Positions 6,874-14,922 of a stretch of 64,000 nt of DNA are shown here, one piece after another. A program made the translations under genes and the position numbers. How positions within the stretch are numbered: position 1 is the first letter of the stretch; each line of letters begins with the position of its first letter. The notes under the pieces are model-generated. The model was not told the origin of the DNA. It searched no databases and was given only the letters and a program-made list of their open reading frames with translations. The DNA is from Sporofaciens musculi (GTDB lineage Bacteria > Bacillota > Clostridia > Lachnospirales > Lachnospiraceae), in assembly GCF_009830285.1 (NCBI RefSeq), contig NZ_WUQX01000003.1, forward strand, positions 62,001 to 126,000, written 5' to 3'.

Positions 6874-9542
6874 AGGCTGATAATTTAATGACTCTGCTCA
6901 AATGTCCAAAGAAATATGAATTGGAACAGACCGTGTTTCATTACGAGACTCAGAAAGAGGCATCCTTTCGGAAAGCTCTGGATATAGCCGCCATCCAGCT
7001 CGCCGGGAAGGCGGGGTGGGAGGATGCGGCCGGAAAGATAGAGTCTGTCCTTCGGGAAGAATACGCGGAGCAATGGTTTGAATTAAGCTGGCAGAAGAAA
7101 CAGGCCGTCAGGGATGACCTGTTTCGGATAAGACGCTTATACTGCTGGCTGTCAGGGCGTACGGCGGGGAAAGCACAGGCGCTGAAGCCATTGGAGGTAA
7201 ATTTTGAGGCTTCCTATGCCGGACATGAAATCCATAATCTGCAGATTCAGGCGGATTTAGTCATAGAGAAGCCGGATGGAAAAATTCAGGGAATTATCTT
7301 ATACCGGAGATTCTCCCGCCCATATTCTTATTATGCGAAAAAGGCAGATAATCACGTTTTTTTCTCTGCCGAATTACTTTGCCTTATGGGTGGAATAAAG
7401 ATTTGTTATCCTGAAAAACAGGTGGAGGTTATGATGGTTCGGGCGGAATCTGCAAGTGACAGGGCAGGGTACTTTTCAATGTTTGAGGAAAAGAAAGGCG
7501 ACAATATCCTGCGCTTTACAGAGGAGGAACTCTGGAAATCCGGCGTGGAGAGCGTTGAGGAAAGGCTTGGAGAAATTATGAGCCATGTACATACGGAGAG
7601 TTGCAGGAACTGCATTTTTACAGAAATCTGCAGCCCGCCGGTACAGATACATTTCAAAAGAGAAGCCACGGATAAAATGAAAGTGAGGGAACCGCTGAGC
7701 TATACTGAGAAACAGGAAAGAGCAGTCCGGCATCGTGACGGGGCGCTGCGGGTGTGCGCCGGTCCGGGAGCCGGGAAAACAGAGGTTCTGACCGGCCGTA
7801 TCTGCCGGCTGATGAAAAATGGAGTCAGTCCTAAAAGAATCCTGGCAGTTACATTTACAAAAAGGGCTGGGAGAGAGATTATGGAACGGATAGAGTCAAA
7901 GGAAAAGCCGGATGTTATGACGCTTCATGCTTTGGGATACCGAATTGTTCGCCAGCATGAGCACCTGATCGGGAAAAAGAAACTTGTAAACAAGGTTGAC
8001 TGCATGCAGATGCTGCTTTATATACTGAATCGAATGCCGGTCATCCAGGGAGCCAGTTATGAGAGGATATGTACCGCAGGCGGACTCCTGGAGTGCCTGC
8101 TGAAAGATTTCTCTTTTATCAACCAGTATGGGGCAGAAAAACTGCAAAAACAGTATCCTCAGAAGGATGTGGCCGGTATTCTGCAGATAAAGGAGCAGTA
8201 TGAGCAGAAGTTTCGTGCAATGGGTTATATTCTGTATGAGGATCAGGTGCGCCTGGCTGTGGAAATACTGGAGGCATATCCGGGCGTGCAAAAGAAAATG
8301 CAGAAGGCATATGATTATATTATGGTGGATGAGGCCCAGGATTTGGATGAGATGCAGGCACGCCTGATTCGGCTTGTGACGGACCCGCTCTGTAATAATA
8401 TTGCGTTATATGGGGACGCGGATCAGTCCATTTACGGCTTTCGGGGCGGAAGCAATCAGTTCATGTTAAGATTTTCAGAAATCTATCCGGATGCGGCGGA
8501 TATCAGGCTTAATGATAATTTCCGTTCTGCAAAGGGGATTATGACGGCGGCGAATACACTCATAAGCCATAATATAGAACGGGTAGCGTTTCAAATGAAT
8601 GCACACGTAAAGACGGAGTTTTTGCCTGTCTTAATCCATAATTTCAGGGCAAACCGGATAGGTGCATTTATCCAGGATGTGCTTCACATGGGATACCGGC
8701 AGGAAGATATCGCGGTGATTGCAAGGACGAATAAAGAGCTGGAATGCATGTGCAGTATGCTAGGGCAATATAATGAAGCGCATCCGGATGAAACAATGCT
8801 TGGGTTCAATAAACCGAAATATTATCTTTGTAATGATTCTACATTTCAAGCAATTTTAGATCTGCTGACAATCTATCTTGGTGACTTTTCCGATGATATG
8901 GTTTGGTTCCGGCTGTTGAATATGCTGGGTGAAATACCTGAAAAAGGAGAATCGAAACGGACACTTTACGAGGATTACCTGGCGAGGGGGATGATTTATC
9001 CCCTTGCCGGAGAGGAGGAGACGAGATATCTGAGTGTCACAGCTTCTGACAGCCGTATTTTACAGGCTTTTTCAAAAATATACCGGGCCGCGAAATGCTT
9101 TGTCCTGCCAGCCCGGCAGGCAATACTGCGTGCCATGGAATTATTTTGTGATGAGCAGATCGATTATAAGGAGGTGCTGGAGATACTGGATGAAAAGTTT
9201 CGGGAACGGAATATAAGAAATGCAGGTCAGATGTGGACATACCTTTCTTCGGTCAAACGTTTTCGGGATGATACCAGGCTGTTTTACGAGACCGGGCAGG
9301 AAGGGAGGATTCAATTACTGACAGCCCATGACTCTAAAGGAAAGGAATTCCCGGTGGTGCTGGTCTATGGAGTAGATGATTTTGAAAAAAACGAGCCCCA
9401 GGAAGAACGTAGACTGCTTTATGTGGCTATGACGAGGGCAAAGGAACGGCTGTATTTAACGGAGATATGTAAAGGAAAGAGTATGTTTATCAAGGAATTT
9501 GAAGAAAAGCTGAAGATTATGGGAGGAACGCAATATGCCTAA
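6870..9542 (+). CDS. UvrD-like superfamily 1 helicase with Cas4/AddB-like N-terminal domain
   Basis: An 890-residue protein in two parts. The C-terminal ~610 residues are a UvrD/Rep helicase: Walker A GPGAGKT (298-304), VTFTKRAGREI, Walker B VDEAQDLDEMQ, GDADQSIYGFRGG, LNDNFRS and a terminal LLYVAMTRAKERLYL. The N-terminal ~265 residues have the cysteine pattern of iron-sulphur RecB-type nucleases (C12, then C245-x2-C248-x5-C254), as in Cas4, AddB and Dna2. The nuclease core looks degenerate: an aspartate is present (QADLVIE, about 129), but the expected ExK or QxK strand reads GIILYRRF. It may bind DNA through an iron-sulphur fold without cutting. It overlaps the delta-like gene by 8 bases and shares the conjugation operon. 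Confidence 0.85.
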   Translation: MKADNLMTLLKCPKKYELEQTVFHYETQKEASFRKALDIAAIQLAGKAGWEDAAGKIESVLREEYAEQWFELSWQKKQAVRDDLFRIRRLYCWLSGRTAGKAQALKPLEVNFEASYAGHEIHNLQIQADLVIEKPDGKIQGIILYRRFSRPYSYYAKKADNHVFFSAELLCLMGGIKICYPEKQVEVMMVRAESASDRAGYFSMFEEKKGDNILRFTEEELWKSGVESVEERLGEIMSHVHTESCRNCIFTEICSPPVQIHFKREATDKMKVREPLSYTEKQERAVRHRDGALRVCAGPGAGKTEVLTGRICRLMKNGVSPKRILAVTFTKRAGREIMERIESKEKPDVMTLHALGYRIVRQHEHLIGKKKLVNKVDCMQMLLYILNRMPVIQGASYERICTAGGLLECLLKDFSFINQYGAEKLQKQYPQKDVAGILQIKEQYEQKFRAMGYILYEDQVRLAVEILEAYPGVQKKMQKAYDYIMVDEAQDLDEMQARLIRLVTDPLCNNIALYGDADQSIYGFRGGSNQFMLRFSEIYPDAADIRLNDNFRSAKGIMTAANTLISHNIERVAFQMNAHVKTEFLPVLIHNFRANRIGAFIQDVLHMGYRQEDIAVIARTNKELECMCSMLGQYNEAHPDETMLGFNKPKYYLCNDSTFQAILDLLTIYLGDFSDDMVWFRLLNMLGEIPEKGESKRTLYEDYLARGMIYPLAGEEETRYLSVTASDSRILQAFSKIYRAAKCFVLPARQAILRAMELFCDEQIDYKEVLEILDEKFRERNIRNAGQMWTYLSSVKRFRDDTRLFYETGQEGRIQLLTAHDSKGKEFPVVLVYGVDDFEKNEPQEERRLLYVAMTRAKERLYLTEICKGKSMFIKEFEEKLKIMGGTQYA

Positions 9543-10473
9543 ATGGTTGGTGTATGGGGAAGAACCATACTTGATTGATAAGTTTCGCAAAAAAATTATA
9601 GATGAAGTGGAAACACCGGAGTTTAACCTTATGGAAACGAGTGAATTTACGGAAGCAGAGCAGAACTTCTTATGTCAGCATGCGTTATTCGGGGATAAGA
9701 AGGTGCTGATTTACCGCGCGAATAGTTTGAAAGAGAGCGGGGAATTCGTAAAATATGTATCTGAAAAAGGGAAAACTACGGACACCTATATTTTTGTCCA
9801 GGAAGTTGACAGGCGGAGCAAAGTGTACAAGATGTTCAAAAAAGAAGAAGTCCAGGTTTTCAAAAAGCTGTCCCGGGATGTTCTGGAGAAGACGGTCATG
9901 CAGTTTGTGAAAAAGGCCGGATGTGAGATTACTACAGAGGCATATCAGCGGTATCTGCAGTTGATTAATTATGATTCAGAGGAAACAAATCTGTATGATG
10001 TGCTTCATTCATTGAAACGGCTGTGTGCTGTGAAGGAGATTACGAAGGAAACCGTGGAGTATACGGTGCTGGACCGGGAACAGGAGAATATTTTCCTGCT
10101 GATACAGCTTATTATGCAAGGAAAATACAGTGATGTGTTCCGGCAGGCGGAATTAATCCTGCAGAATCAGCCCAATAATGTGATTGGTGTGCTGTCGCTG
10201 CTTTTGCGAAGCTACCGGCTGGCATATAAAATGGAGGTGTGCCATTGTTCGTTGAGTGCATTAGGGGTTAACGGGCGCACGTTCGTTCCAAGGATGTCTG
10301 CTGACAGGTGCAGTGAGGCGATGGATGTTCTGGATGATATGGTGAACCTGATAAAACGGGGCACCTATCGGCCGGATATCGCATTGAAGGTTGCACTGGC
10401 GAAGCTGTGCTGTCTGCAGAACGAACATGAAGGAAATAACCAGGGTGAGCTGCTTAAGAAAGGAAAAATATAA
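9535..10473 (+). CDS. DNA polymerase III delta-subunit-like protein
   Basis: A 312-residue protein starting PKWLVYGEEPYLIDKF, the typical opening of HolA (clamp-loader delta), where a degenerate P-loop region reads YGEExYLI. Further HolA-like parts are FVQEVDRRSKVYKMFKK and a helical C-terminal collar region (NVIGVLSLLLRSYRLAYKM). Delta opens the sliding clamp. This copy is probably a paralogue carried by the element rather than the housekeeping gene, which is a context inference. It overlaps the helicase gene by 8 bases, so the two are translationally coupled and may work together at replication or repair forks. No terminator follows immediately; the next gene has its own promoter. Confidence 0.72.
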   Translation: MPKWLVYGEEPYLIDKFRKKIIDEVETPEFNLMETSEFTEAEQNFLCQHALFGDKKVLIYRANSLKESGEFVKYVSEKGKTTDTYIFVQEVDRRSKVYKMFKKEEVQVFKKLSRDVLEKTVMQFVKKAGCEITTEAYQRYLQLINYDSEETNLYDVLHSLKRLCAVKEITKETVEYTVLDREQENIFLLIQLIMQGKYSDVFRQAELILQNQPNNVIGVLSLLLRSYRLAYKMEVCHCSLSALGVNGRTFVPRMSADRCSEAMDVLDDMVNLIKRGTYRPDIALKVALAKLCCLQNEHEGNNQGELLKKGKI

Positions 10474-10499
10474 TACATAGAGAATTCGCAGGAATTTTA

Positions 10500-10592
10500 T
10501 TGTAAACATGAGTGTTTTTTTGTATAATTGAGATGTAGCAGGAGTAAATAATATTTTATTATTGCTACAGATTTTAAGGAACTGAGGTGATA
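10500..10592 (+). promoter_or_regulatory. Promoter and hairpin leader of the Rpn-like gene
   Basis: TTGTAA (10500-10505) and TATAAT (10523-10528) are 17 bases apart. The transcript leader then contains an inverted repeat, TGTAGCA ... TGCTACA (about 10535-10573), with an AT-rich inner arm. A ribosome site (GAGGTGATAGG) precedes the ATG at 10595. This separates the Rpn gene from the upstream operon as its own unit. Confidence 0.6.
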
Positions 10593-10594
10593 GG

Positions 10595-11455
10595 ATGCAG
10601 GACGAGACAAAGCAGGTACAGGAAATTATGGCAAAGCGCACCGCAAAAAACAGCGTGTTCCTGAACCTCTTTCAAGATAAAAGTTATCTGTTAAAGTTGT
10701 ATAAAACACTCCATCCAGAGGATACCGCAGCTACGGAAGATTCATTAACTGACGTAACCATAGAAAATGTGCTGACAGACAATTTATATAATGACTTAGG
10801 CTTTATTGTGGGCAATAAGCTGATGATACTGGTAGAGGCTCAGTCCACATGGACAATGAATATTTTAGTAAGAGTTTTGCTATATCTGGCGCAAAGCTAT
10901 CACGAATATTTCCAACGTACCAGCCAAAACTACTATAAAAGCAAAAAAGTAAAAATGCCGAAGCCGGAGCTTTATGTGATATTTACGGGCAATAAATGCC
11001 GAAAGCCTGATAGAATATCTTTATCAAAAGAATTTTTTGAAGGCGCAGATATTGACATTGAAGTAAAAGCAAAGGTTATCTATGAAAGCAATGAGGACGA
11101 TATCATTAATCAGTATATTATTTTCTGTAAAGTCTTTAATGAGCAGACAAAAATGCACGGTATGACAAGGAAGGCAGTTACGGAAACAATCCGTATATGC
11201 AAGGACAGAAATGTTTTAAGGGATTATCTGCTTAAAAAGGAAAAGGAGGTTGTGACGATTATGATGAGTTTGTTTGATGAAGAACAGATTATGAGATCAT
11301 TTATTAAAAGCGAAAAGTATGACTTAGCCAAAGAGAAGGCTATACTGATGTTGAGAGATGGTAAAATTACAATAGATGAGGTGAGTTTATACTTTCCAGA
11401 ATTGCTTGAAAGTGATATAAAAGAACTTGAAGAAGAGATTGTTCAGTTGGTATAA
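10595..11455 (+). CDS. Rpn-family (PD-(D/E)xK) nuclease/transposase-like protein
   Basis: A 286-residue protein of the Rpn / PDDEXK_2 transposase-like family. The N-terminal FLNLFQDKSYLLKLYKTLHP is typical, and the nuclease core is visible as NDLGFIVGNKLMILVEAQST with D67, E81 and Q83. The C-terminal helical part (EEQIMRSFIKSEKYDLAKE) is also typical of Lachnospiraceae members. Known Rpn proteins are DNA endonucleases that promote recA-independent recombination; roles in defence have been proposed for some. It has its own promoter and a terminator directly after it, so it is an independent gene. Full length, no visible defect. Confidence 0.85.
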   Translation: MQDETKQVQEIMAKRTAKNSVFLNLFQDKSYLLKLYKTLHPEDTAATEDSLTDVTIENVLTDNLYNDLGFIVGNKLMILVEAQSTWTMNILVRVLLYLAQSYHEYFQRTSQNYYKSKKVKMPKPELYVIFTGNKCRKPDRISLSKEFFEGADIDIEVKAKVIYESNEDDIINQYIIFCKVFNEQTKMHGMTRKAVTETIRICKDRNVLRDYLLKKEKEVVTIMMSLFDEEQIMRSFIKSEKYDLAKEKAILMLRDGKITIDEVSLYFPELLESDIKELEEEIVQLV

Positions 11456-11480
11456 AAAGTTTCTTAAAATATCAACATAA

Positions 11481-11519
11481 AGACGCATGGAGCAGAGACT
11501 GTAAACCATGCGTCTTTTT
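11481..11519 (+). terminator. Rho-independent terminator of the Rpn-like gene
   Basis: GACGCATGG (11482-11490) pairs perfectly with CCATGCGTC (11506-11514) around a 15-base loop and is followed by five T. The IS200-like element begins only about six bases beyond the T run. Confidence 0.85.
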
Positions 11520-11632
11520 GATATGGCTTTAGCCAGTTGAGCACATCGGAGTTTTTCGTGTTCCGAAAAATGGAGATGTGCGAAACAAAAATCCACCTGC
11601 TATGCGGGTGGTGCAACAAGCGCTTATAGCAC

Positions 11633-11692
11633 AATCACCTTTCCAGTATAATAGAGGTGTTCAGGTCACTATTAAAGAAAGGAAAGGTGATT
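11633..11692 (+). promoter_or_regulatory. Inverted repeat hiding the tnpA ribosome site
   Basis: AATCACCTTTCC (11633-11644) is the perfect complement of GGAAAGGTGATT (11681-11692), which contains the tnpA ribosome site; the ATG is at 11697. In the transcript the stem would block translation. Translation repression by such a leader stem is known for IS200 itself. The same arrangement, with 15-base arms, is present in copy 2. Confidence 0.8.
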
Positions 11693-11696
11693 AAGA

Positions 11697-12152
11697 ATGG
11701 CTAACAAAAGCAACTCATTAGCACATACAAAGTGGATGTGTAAATACCACAGCGTCTTCACACCCAAGTATAGACGAAAAATAATTTATAATCAATACAA
11801 AGAAAGCATAAGGGATATTCTAAAACAGTTATGTTCATACAAGGGAGTGGAAATCCTGGAGGGACATCTGATGCCGGACCATATCCATATGCTGGTGAGT
11901 ATACCGCCAAAATACAGCATATCTTCATTTATGGGATATCTGAAAGGTAAAAGTGCACTCATGATATTTGATAAGCATGCAAATCTCAAATATAAGTTTG
12001 GGAACAGACATTTCTGGTCAGAAGGATATTATGTAAGCACAGTGGGATTAAATGAAGCGACAATCAGAAAATATATCCAAGAACAGGAGCAGCATGATAT
12101 CATGCAGGATAAATTAAGCGTAAAGGAGTATGAGGACCCTTTTAAGGGTTAA
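11697..12152 (+). CDS. tnpA: IS200-family Y1 transposase TnpA, copy 1
   Basis: A 151-residue single-domain HUH transposase. The metal-binding HUH motif is PDHIHMLVS (H62, H64), and the nucleophile is probably Y126 in NEATIRKYIQ. Such enzymes move a single-stranded circle by cutting at hairpin ends. The length is normal and the frame intact. It ends EYEDPFKG, as does copy 2 at 33119-33574, and the two proteins are clearly close relatives that differ at scattered positions. Translation start is sequestered in a stem (see the inverted repeat at 11633). It separates the Rpn gene from the PP-loop gene at 12382. Confidence 0.92.
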   Translation: MANKSNSLAHTKWMCKYHSVFTPKYRRKIIYNQYKESIRDILKQLCSYKGVEILEGHLMPDHIHMLVSIPPKYSISSFMGYLKGKSALMIFDKHANLKYKFGNRHFWSEGYYVSTVGLNEATIRKYIQEQEQHDIMQDKLSVKEYEDPFKG

Positions 12153-12340
12153 GTCGGAGTAATACCAATGCCCCTTCAGGGGCGGCAACGAGTCAACAGC
12201 AATGTGGCTTGAACGGAGCTATGGGAAGACTGCGGAGCAGGATTCCCATAGCATAAAGAGAAAGCCAGCGTCTTGAGGCGCGGCCAAGTAGGGCGGGCTT
12301 ATAGCCCGCGTCCCTAGCCACCCGTTTTACGGGTGGGGGC
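12134..12340 (+). ncRNA. Structured region downstream of tnpA, copy 1 (candidate RNA)
   Basis: Successive hairpins: ACCCTT/AAGGGT over the stop codon, GCCCC-TTCA-GGGGC (12170-12183), GCTATGGGAA paired with TTCCCATAGC, a GCGTC/GGCGC arm, GCGGGCT-TAT-AGCCCGC (12293-12309), and the right-end palindrome. Copy 2 (33556-33714) has the same order but different base pairs, which preserves pairing: ACCCC/GGGGT, CGCCCTT/AAGGGCG and GCGGCT-TAT-AGCCGC. The 10-bp GCTATGGGAA stem is reduced in copy 2 to a short GAAGTGAAAGC segment. Paired changes support a folded RNA. It resembles the position of omega RNA in tnpB elements, but no nuclease gene is present. Confidence 0.55.
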
Positions 12341-12381
12341 GACTATTCACCATGTAGGAATAAGATATCAGGAGAAAAGGG

Positions 12382-13149
12382 ATGCAGTATGTTGTATGTT
12401 ATAGCGGCGGGCATAGTTCGGCTCTTGCAGCGGTAGAAACAGTAAGACGGTTTGGAAATGAAAACGTTATTCTTCTAAATCATGATATTAGCTCGAAGGT
12501 CGAGTCAATAAAAATCAAAAAGTTTAAGAACCAGGTAGCGGAGTATCTTCAATTGCCGATAACCTACGCAAATTGCGAAGGGTTTGAGCAGAAGACTCCG
12601 CTTTCTTTATGTCTGGAGCATGGGAGAGTAAAGTTCCGTTCAGGCCATGAAATTTGTACATATTTTTTAAAAACACAGCCATTTTACCAGTGGCTGGAAG
12701 AAAATTATCCGGTTTATGACGGCCAGATGTCCGAAGAGATTGTGCTTATCTATGGTTTTGATGAAAATGAGATACACCGTGTTGCAAGAAGGCGCAGGCA
12801 TTTGGAAAGCATGGGATATGATACCCTCTATCCTTTAGTGGAGTGGCCGAGAACGATCAATAATATAGAAGAAATAGGTATTTCCAGGCCAAGGGTGTAC
12901 TTTGAATCAAAGCATGCAAACTGTATTGGATGTCTGAAAGCCGGGAAACAGCATTGGTACAAGGTATACTGCTGCCATCGGGATATTTTTGAAGAAGCAA
13001 AGATGGTGGAAGAACAGATTTGTTTCAGCGTGCTTAAATGTGGATATTTAAAGGATTTGGAAGTAGAATTTGAAAAAATGAGACAGGCAAGGGTTCCGGC
13101 TACGGAAAATATGGATTCTTACTGGTTCTGGAAATACGCCAGGCAGTAA
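12382..13149 (+). CDS. Second PP-loop ATPase (PAPS-reductase-like)
   Basis: A 255-residue protein beginning MQYVVCYSGGHSSALAAV, with the PP-loop (SGGHSSA, 9-15) at the extreme N-terminus, as in phage and mobile-element PAPS-reductase-like proteins. Later parts include VILLNHDIS, a probable second motif, and cysteines HANCIGCLKAGK and YCCH that may bind metal. It would adenylate an unknown substrate. It is not a copy of the gene at 1063: the loop sequence and length differ. The ribosome site (AGGAGAAAAGG) precedes the ATG. It now lies behind the IS200-like element, which may have separated it from its original promoter. Confidence 0.75.
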   Translation: MQYVVCYSGGHSSALAAVETVRRFGNENVILLNHDISSKVESIKIKKFKNQVAEYLQLPITYANCEGFEQKTPLSLCLEHGRVKFRSGHEICTYFLKTQPFYQWLEENYPVYDGQMSEEIVLIYGFDENEIHRVARRRRHLESMGYDTLYPLVEWPRTINNIEEIGISRPRVYFESKHANCIGCLKAGKQHWYKVYCCHRDIFEEAKMVEEQICFSVLKCGYLKDLEVEFEKMRQARVPATENMDSYWFWKYARQ

Positions 13150-13203
13150 ACTATACAGGAGATGAATGTCGGCAATCCCTGTCGGAAAGTGAGAGGAAGG
13201 TTT

Positions 13204-13545
13204 ATGGATGACATAGGAAGATGTGTATGCGGCATGGATGGTCAGAAGTATATCCTTGGACTATGTATATTAAGCGGAAGGCTGTTAATCCATGCGGATA
13301 AAAAGACCCGCTTATTTGTAGAAGGGAGCAGCTTTAGTGACGGGGTAATAAGCTGGAGATCTGGAAGAGAATATCCCGAAAAATGCCAGCATTTTCTTAC
13401 AGGTTCGGCGTTACTGACAGATATAGAAATGGATTTATGCCCTCAATGGAGAGAAGGCGCAGTAGCTGTGAAAAAGGAGGATTTTGAAAGTACTCATGAG
13501 GTGTGGAACGGATGGAATACATTGACACCGCATATAAGTCAGTAA
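13204..13545 (+). CDS. Small unknown protein
   Basis: A 113-residue protein (MDDIGRCVCGMDGQKYILGLCIL...). The ATG at 13204 is chosen because GAGAGGAAGG lies just before it; the frame is open upstream to 13162 without a ribosome site. No family recognised; it is tryptophan- and cysteine-containing and probably a compact beta-rich protein. It is the last gene of the island's plus-strand series. Its natural terminator is at 16671-16717, now separated from it by about 3.1 kb of IS256 DNA. Confidence 0.5.
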   Translation: MDDIGRCVCGMDGQKYILGLCILSGRLLIHADKKTRLFVEGSSFSDGVISWRSGREYPEKCQHFLTGSALLTDIEMDLCPQWREGAVAVKKEDFESTHEVWNGWNTLTPHISQ

Positions 13546-13701
13546 TAGGTAAATTGAAAAAGTTGTGAAAAAGGAGAAGACCAGGGTTTGTCAAGTAAAG
13601 TGTGTAAGGTAGTGTAGAATAATTTGTGTCTTTGGAAAAAAATACCTCTTTTTTGGTAAGAATCAAGATATGACAATTCTTATCGAAAAGGAGGATTTTT
13701 T

Positions 13702-14915
13702 ATGCCAGCAACAAAAGAACAGATTCGACAGATTATTGCAGATAACAACCTAAACAGCGTAGCTGATGTCTACAGCCTGCTCAGAGACAGCTTCAAGGAT
13801 ATCCTTCAGGAACTCATGGAGGCAGAATTGGATGCGTCTCTCGGTTATGAAAAGAATCAGAAAAGAGAGGCTCCTACATCCAATAAGAGAAATGGACATA
13901 CCCCTAAAACATTGAAGAGTCAGTATGGTGAGTTCCAGATCGATGTCCCAAGGGACAGGGAAGGGGAATTTGAGCCAAAACTGATCCCAAAATACCAGCG
14001 GGATATTTCCGGGATAGAGGAAAAAGTGATATCCCTCTACGCAAGGGGCATGAGCACAAGAGACATCCATGACCAGATACAAGATCTTTACGGGATGGAA
14101 CTGTCAGCAGAAATGGTCAGCAAGATCACAGACAGGGTCCTGCCGGAAATAAAGGAATGGCAGTCACGTCCGTTGAATCCGATCTATCCTTTTGTGTTCA
14201 TGGACTGCATCCATTACAAGGTCAGGGAGGATGGGCGCATCTTAAGCCGGGCGGCTTATATCGTGCTGGGCATCACAGCAGATGGTTACAAAGATATCCT
14301 GAGCATCACAGTAGGAGCTAATGAAACGAGCAAGTTCTGGCTGGGCATGTTAAATGATCTGAAAAACCGCGGTGTACAGGATGTACTGTTCTTCTGCGTG
14401 GACGGGCTTCCCGGTTTTAAGGAAGCGATAGGGGCAGTCTATCCGGATGCCCAGATCCAGAGGTGTGTCATCCATATGCTACGCAATTCTTTCAAATATG
14501 TCAATTACAGTGACCTGAAGAAATTTTCCTCAGATTTCAAGGCAGTATATAATGCCCCCAATGAAACATCTGCTCTTTCAGAACTGGAAAAGATCAAAGA
14601 AAAGTGGGGAAGGAAATACCCCTATGCGATAAGTAACTGGGAGAATAACTGGGAAGACATCAGTTCCTTCTTTCAGTTTTCAGATGATATCCGGCGTATC
14701 ATGTATACTACAAATATCATAGAAGGACTGAACCGCCAGTATCGGAAAGTGACAAAGACAAAGAGTGTATTCCCCAGCGACAGCGCGTTGGAAAAGATGC
14801 TTTATCTTGCCAGTGGAAATGTGATCAAAAATGGACACAGCGTTACAGAAACTGGGACCAGGTGCTGAACCAGCTGATCGTCCTGTACGGGGAGAGGCTT
14901 ACCCGGTACCTGTAA
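13702..14915 (+). pseudogene. IS256-family transposase A, copy 1 (frameshifted)
   Basis: A mutator-type DDE transposase. Visible catalytic segments are FVFMDCIHYK (Asp), FFCVDGLPGF (Asp) and TNIIEGLNRQYRK (Glu). The uninterrupted frame is 388 residues and ends abnormally at 14868. Compared with the inverted copy at 63158-64000, an A is missing from the run at 14827-14831 (five instead of six). Restoring it gives the normal end ...WTQRYRNWDQV...RYL with stop at 14913-14915. The last ~27 residues are therefore altered here. A good ribosome site (AAAGGAGG) precedes the ATG. Either a real inactivating deletion, transcriptional slippage, or a sequencing error. Confidence 0.85.
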
Positions 14916-14922
14916 AATGAAA

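Larger units (their letters stand above)
11525..12345 (+). mobile_element. IS200-like insertion sequence, copy 1 (tnpA only)
   Basis: A single Y1 transposase gene (11697-12152) lies between subterminal palindromes typical of IS200/IS605: CCACCTGCTATGCGGGTGG at 11593-11611 (left) and CCACCCGTTTTACGGGTGG at 12318-12336 (right). Comparison with copy 2 (32944-33722) shows the shared sequence starts at GGCTTTAGCC (11525) and ends shortly after the right palindrome. A second palindrome (GTTTTTCG ... CGAAAAAC) lies upstream of the left hairpin. There is no tnpB or iscB. About 200 bases after tnpA fold into several hairpins. Exact cleavage sites were not determined. Confidence 0.8.

Noticed and set aside
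6870-7640. Cas4 as part of a CRISPR adaptation module
   Set aside because: The iron-sulphur domain is fused to a UvrD helicase and lacks a normal nuclease site; no cas1, cas2 or array is present.
7896-8310. A 131-codon minus-strand frame opposite the helicase
   Set aside because: Opposite a clear helicase with all motifs; its composition (Leu, His, Gln rich) is typical of a shadow frame.
12134-12340. Calling the tnpA downstream region a true omega RNA
   Set aside because: No tnpB or iscB gene is present in either copy, so the name would go beyond the evidence; it is reported only as a structured candidate.
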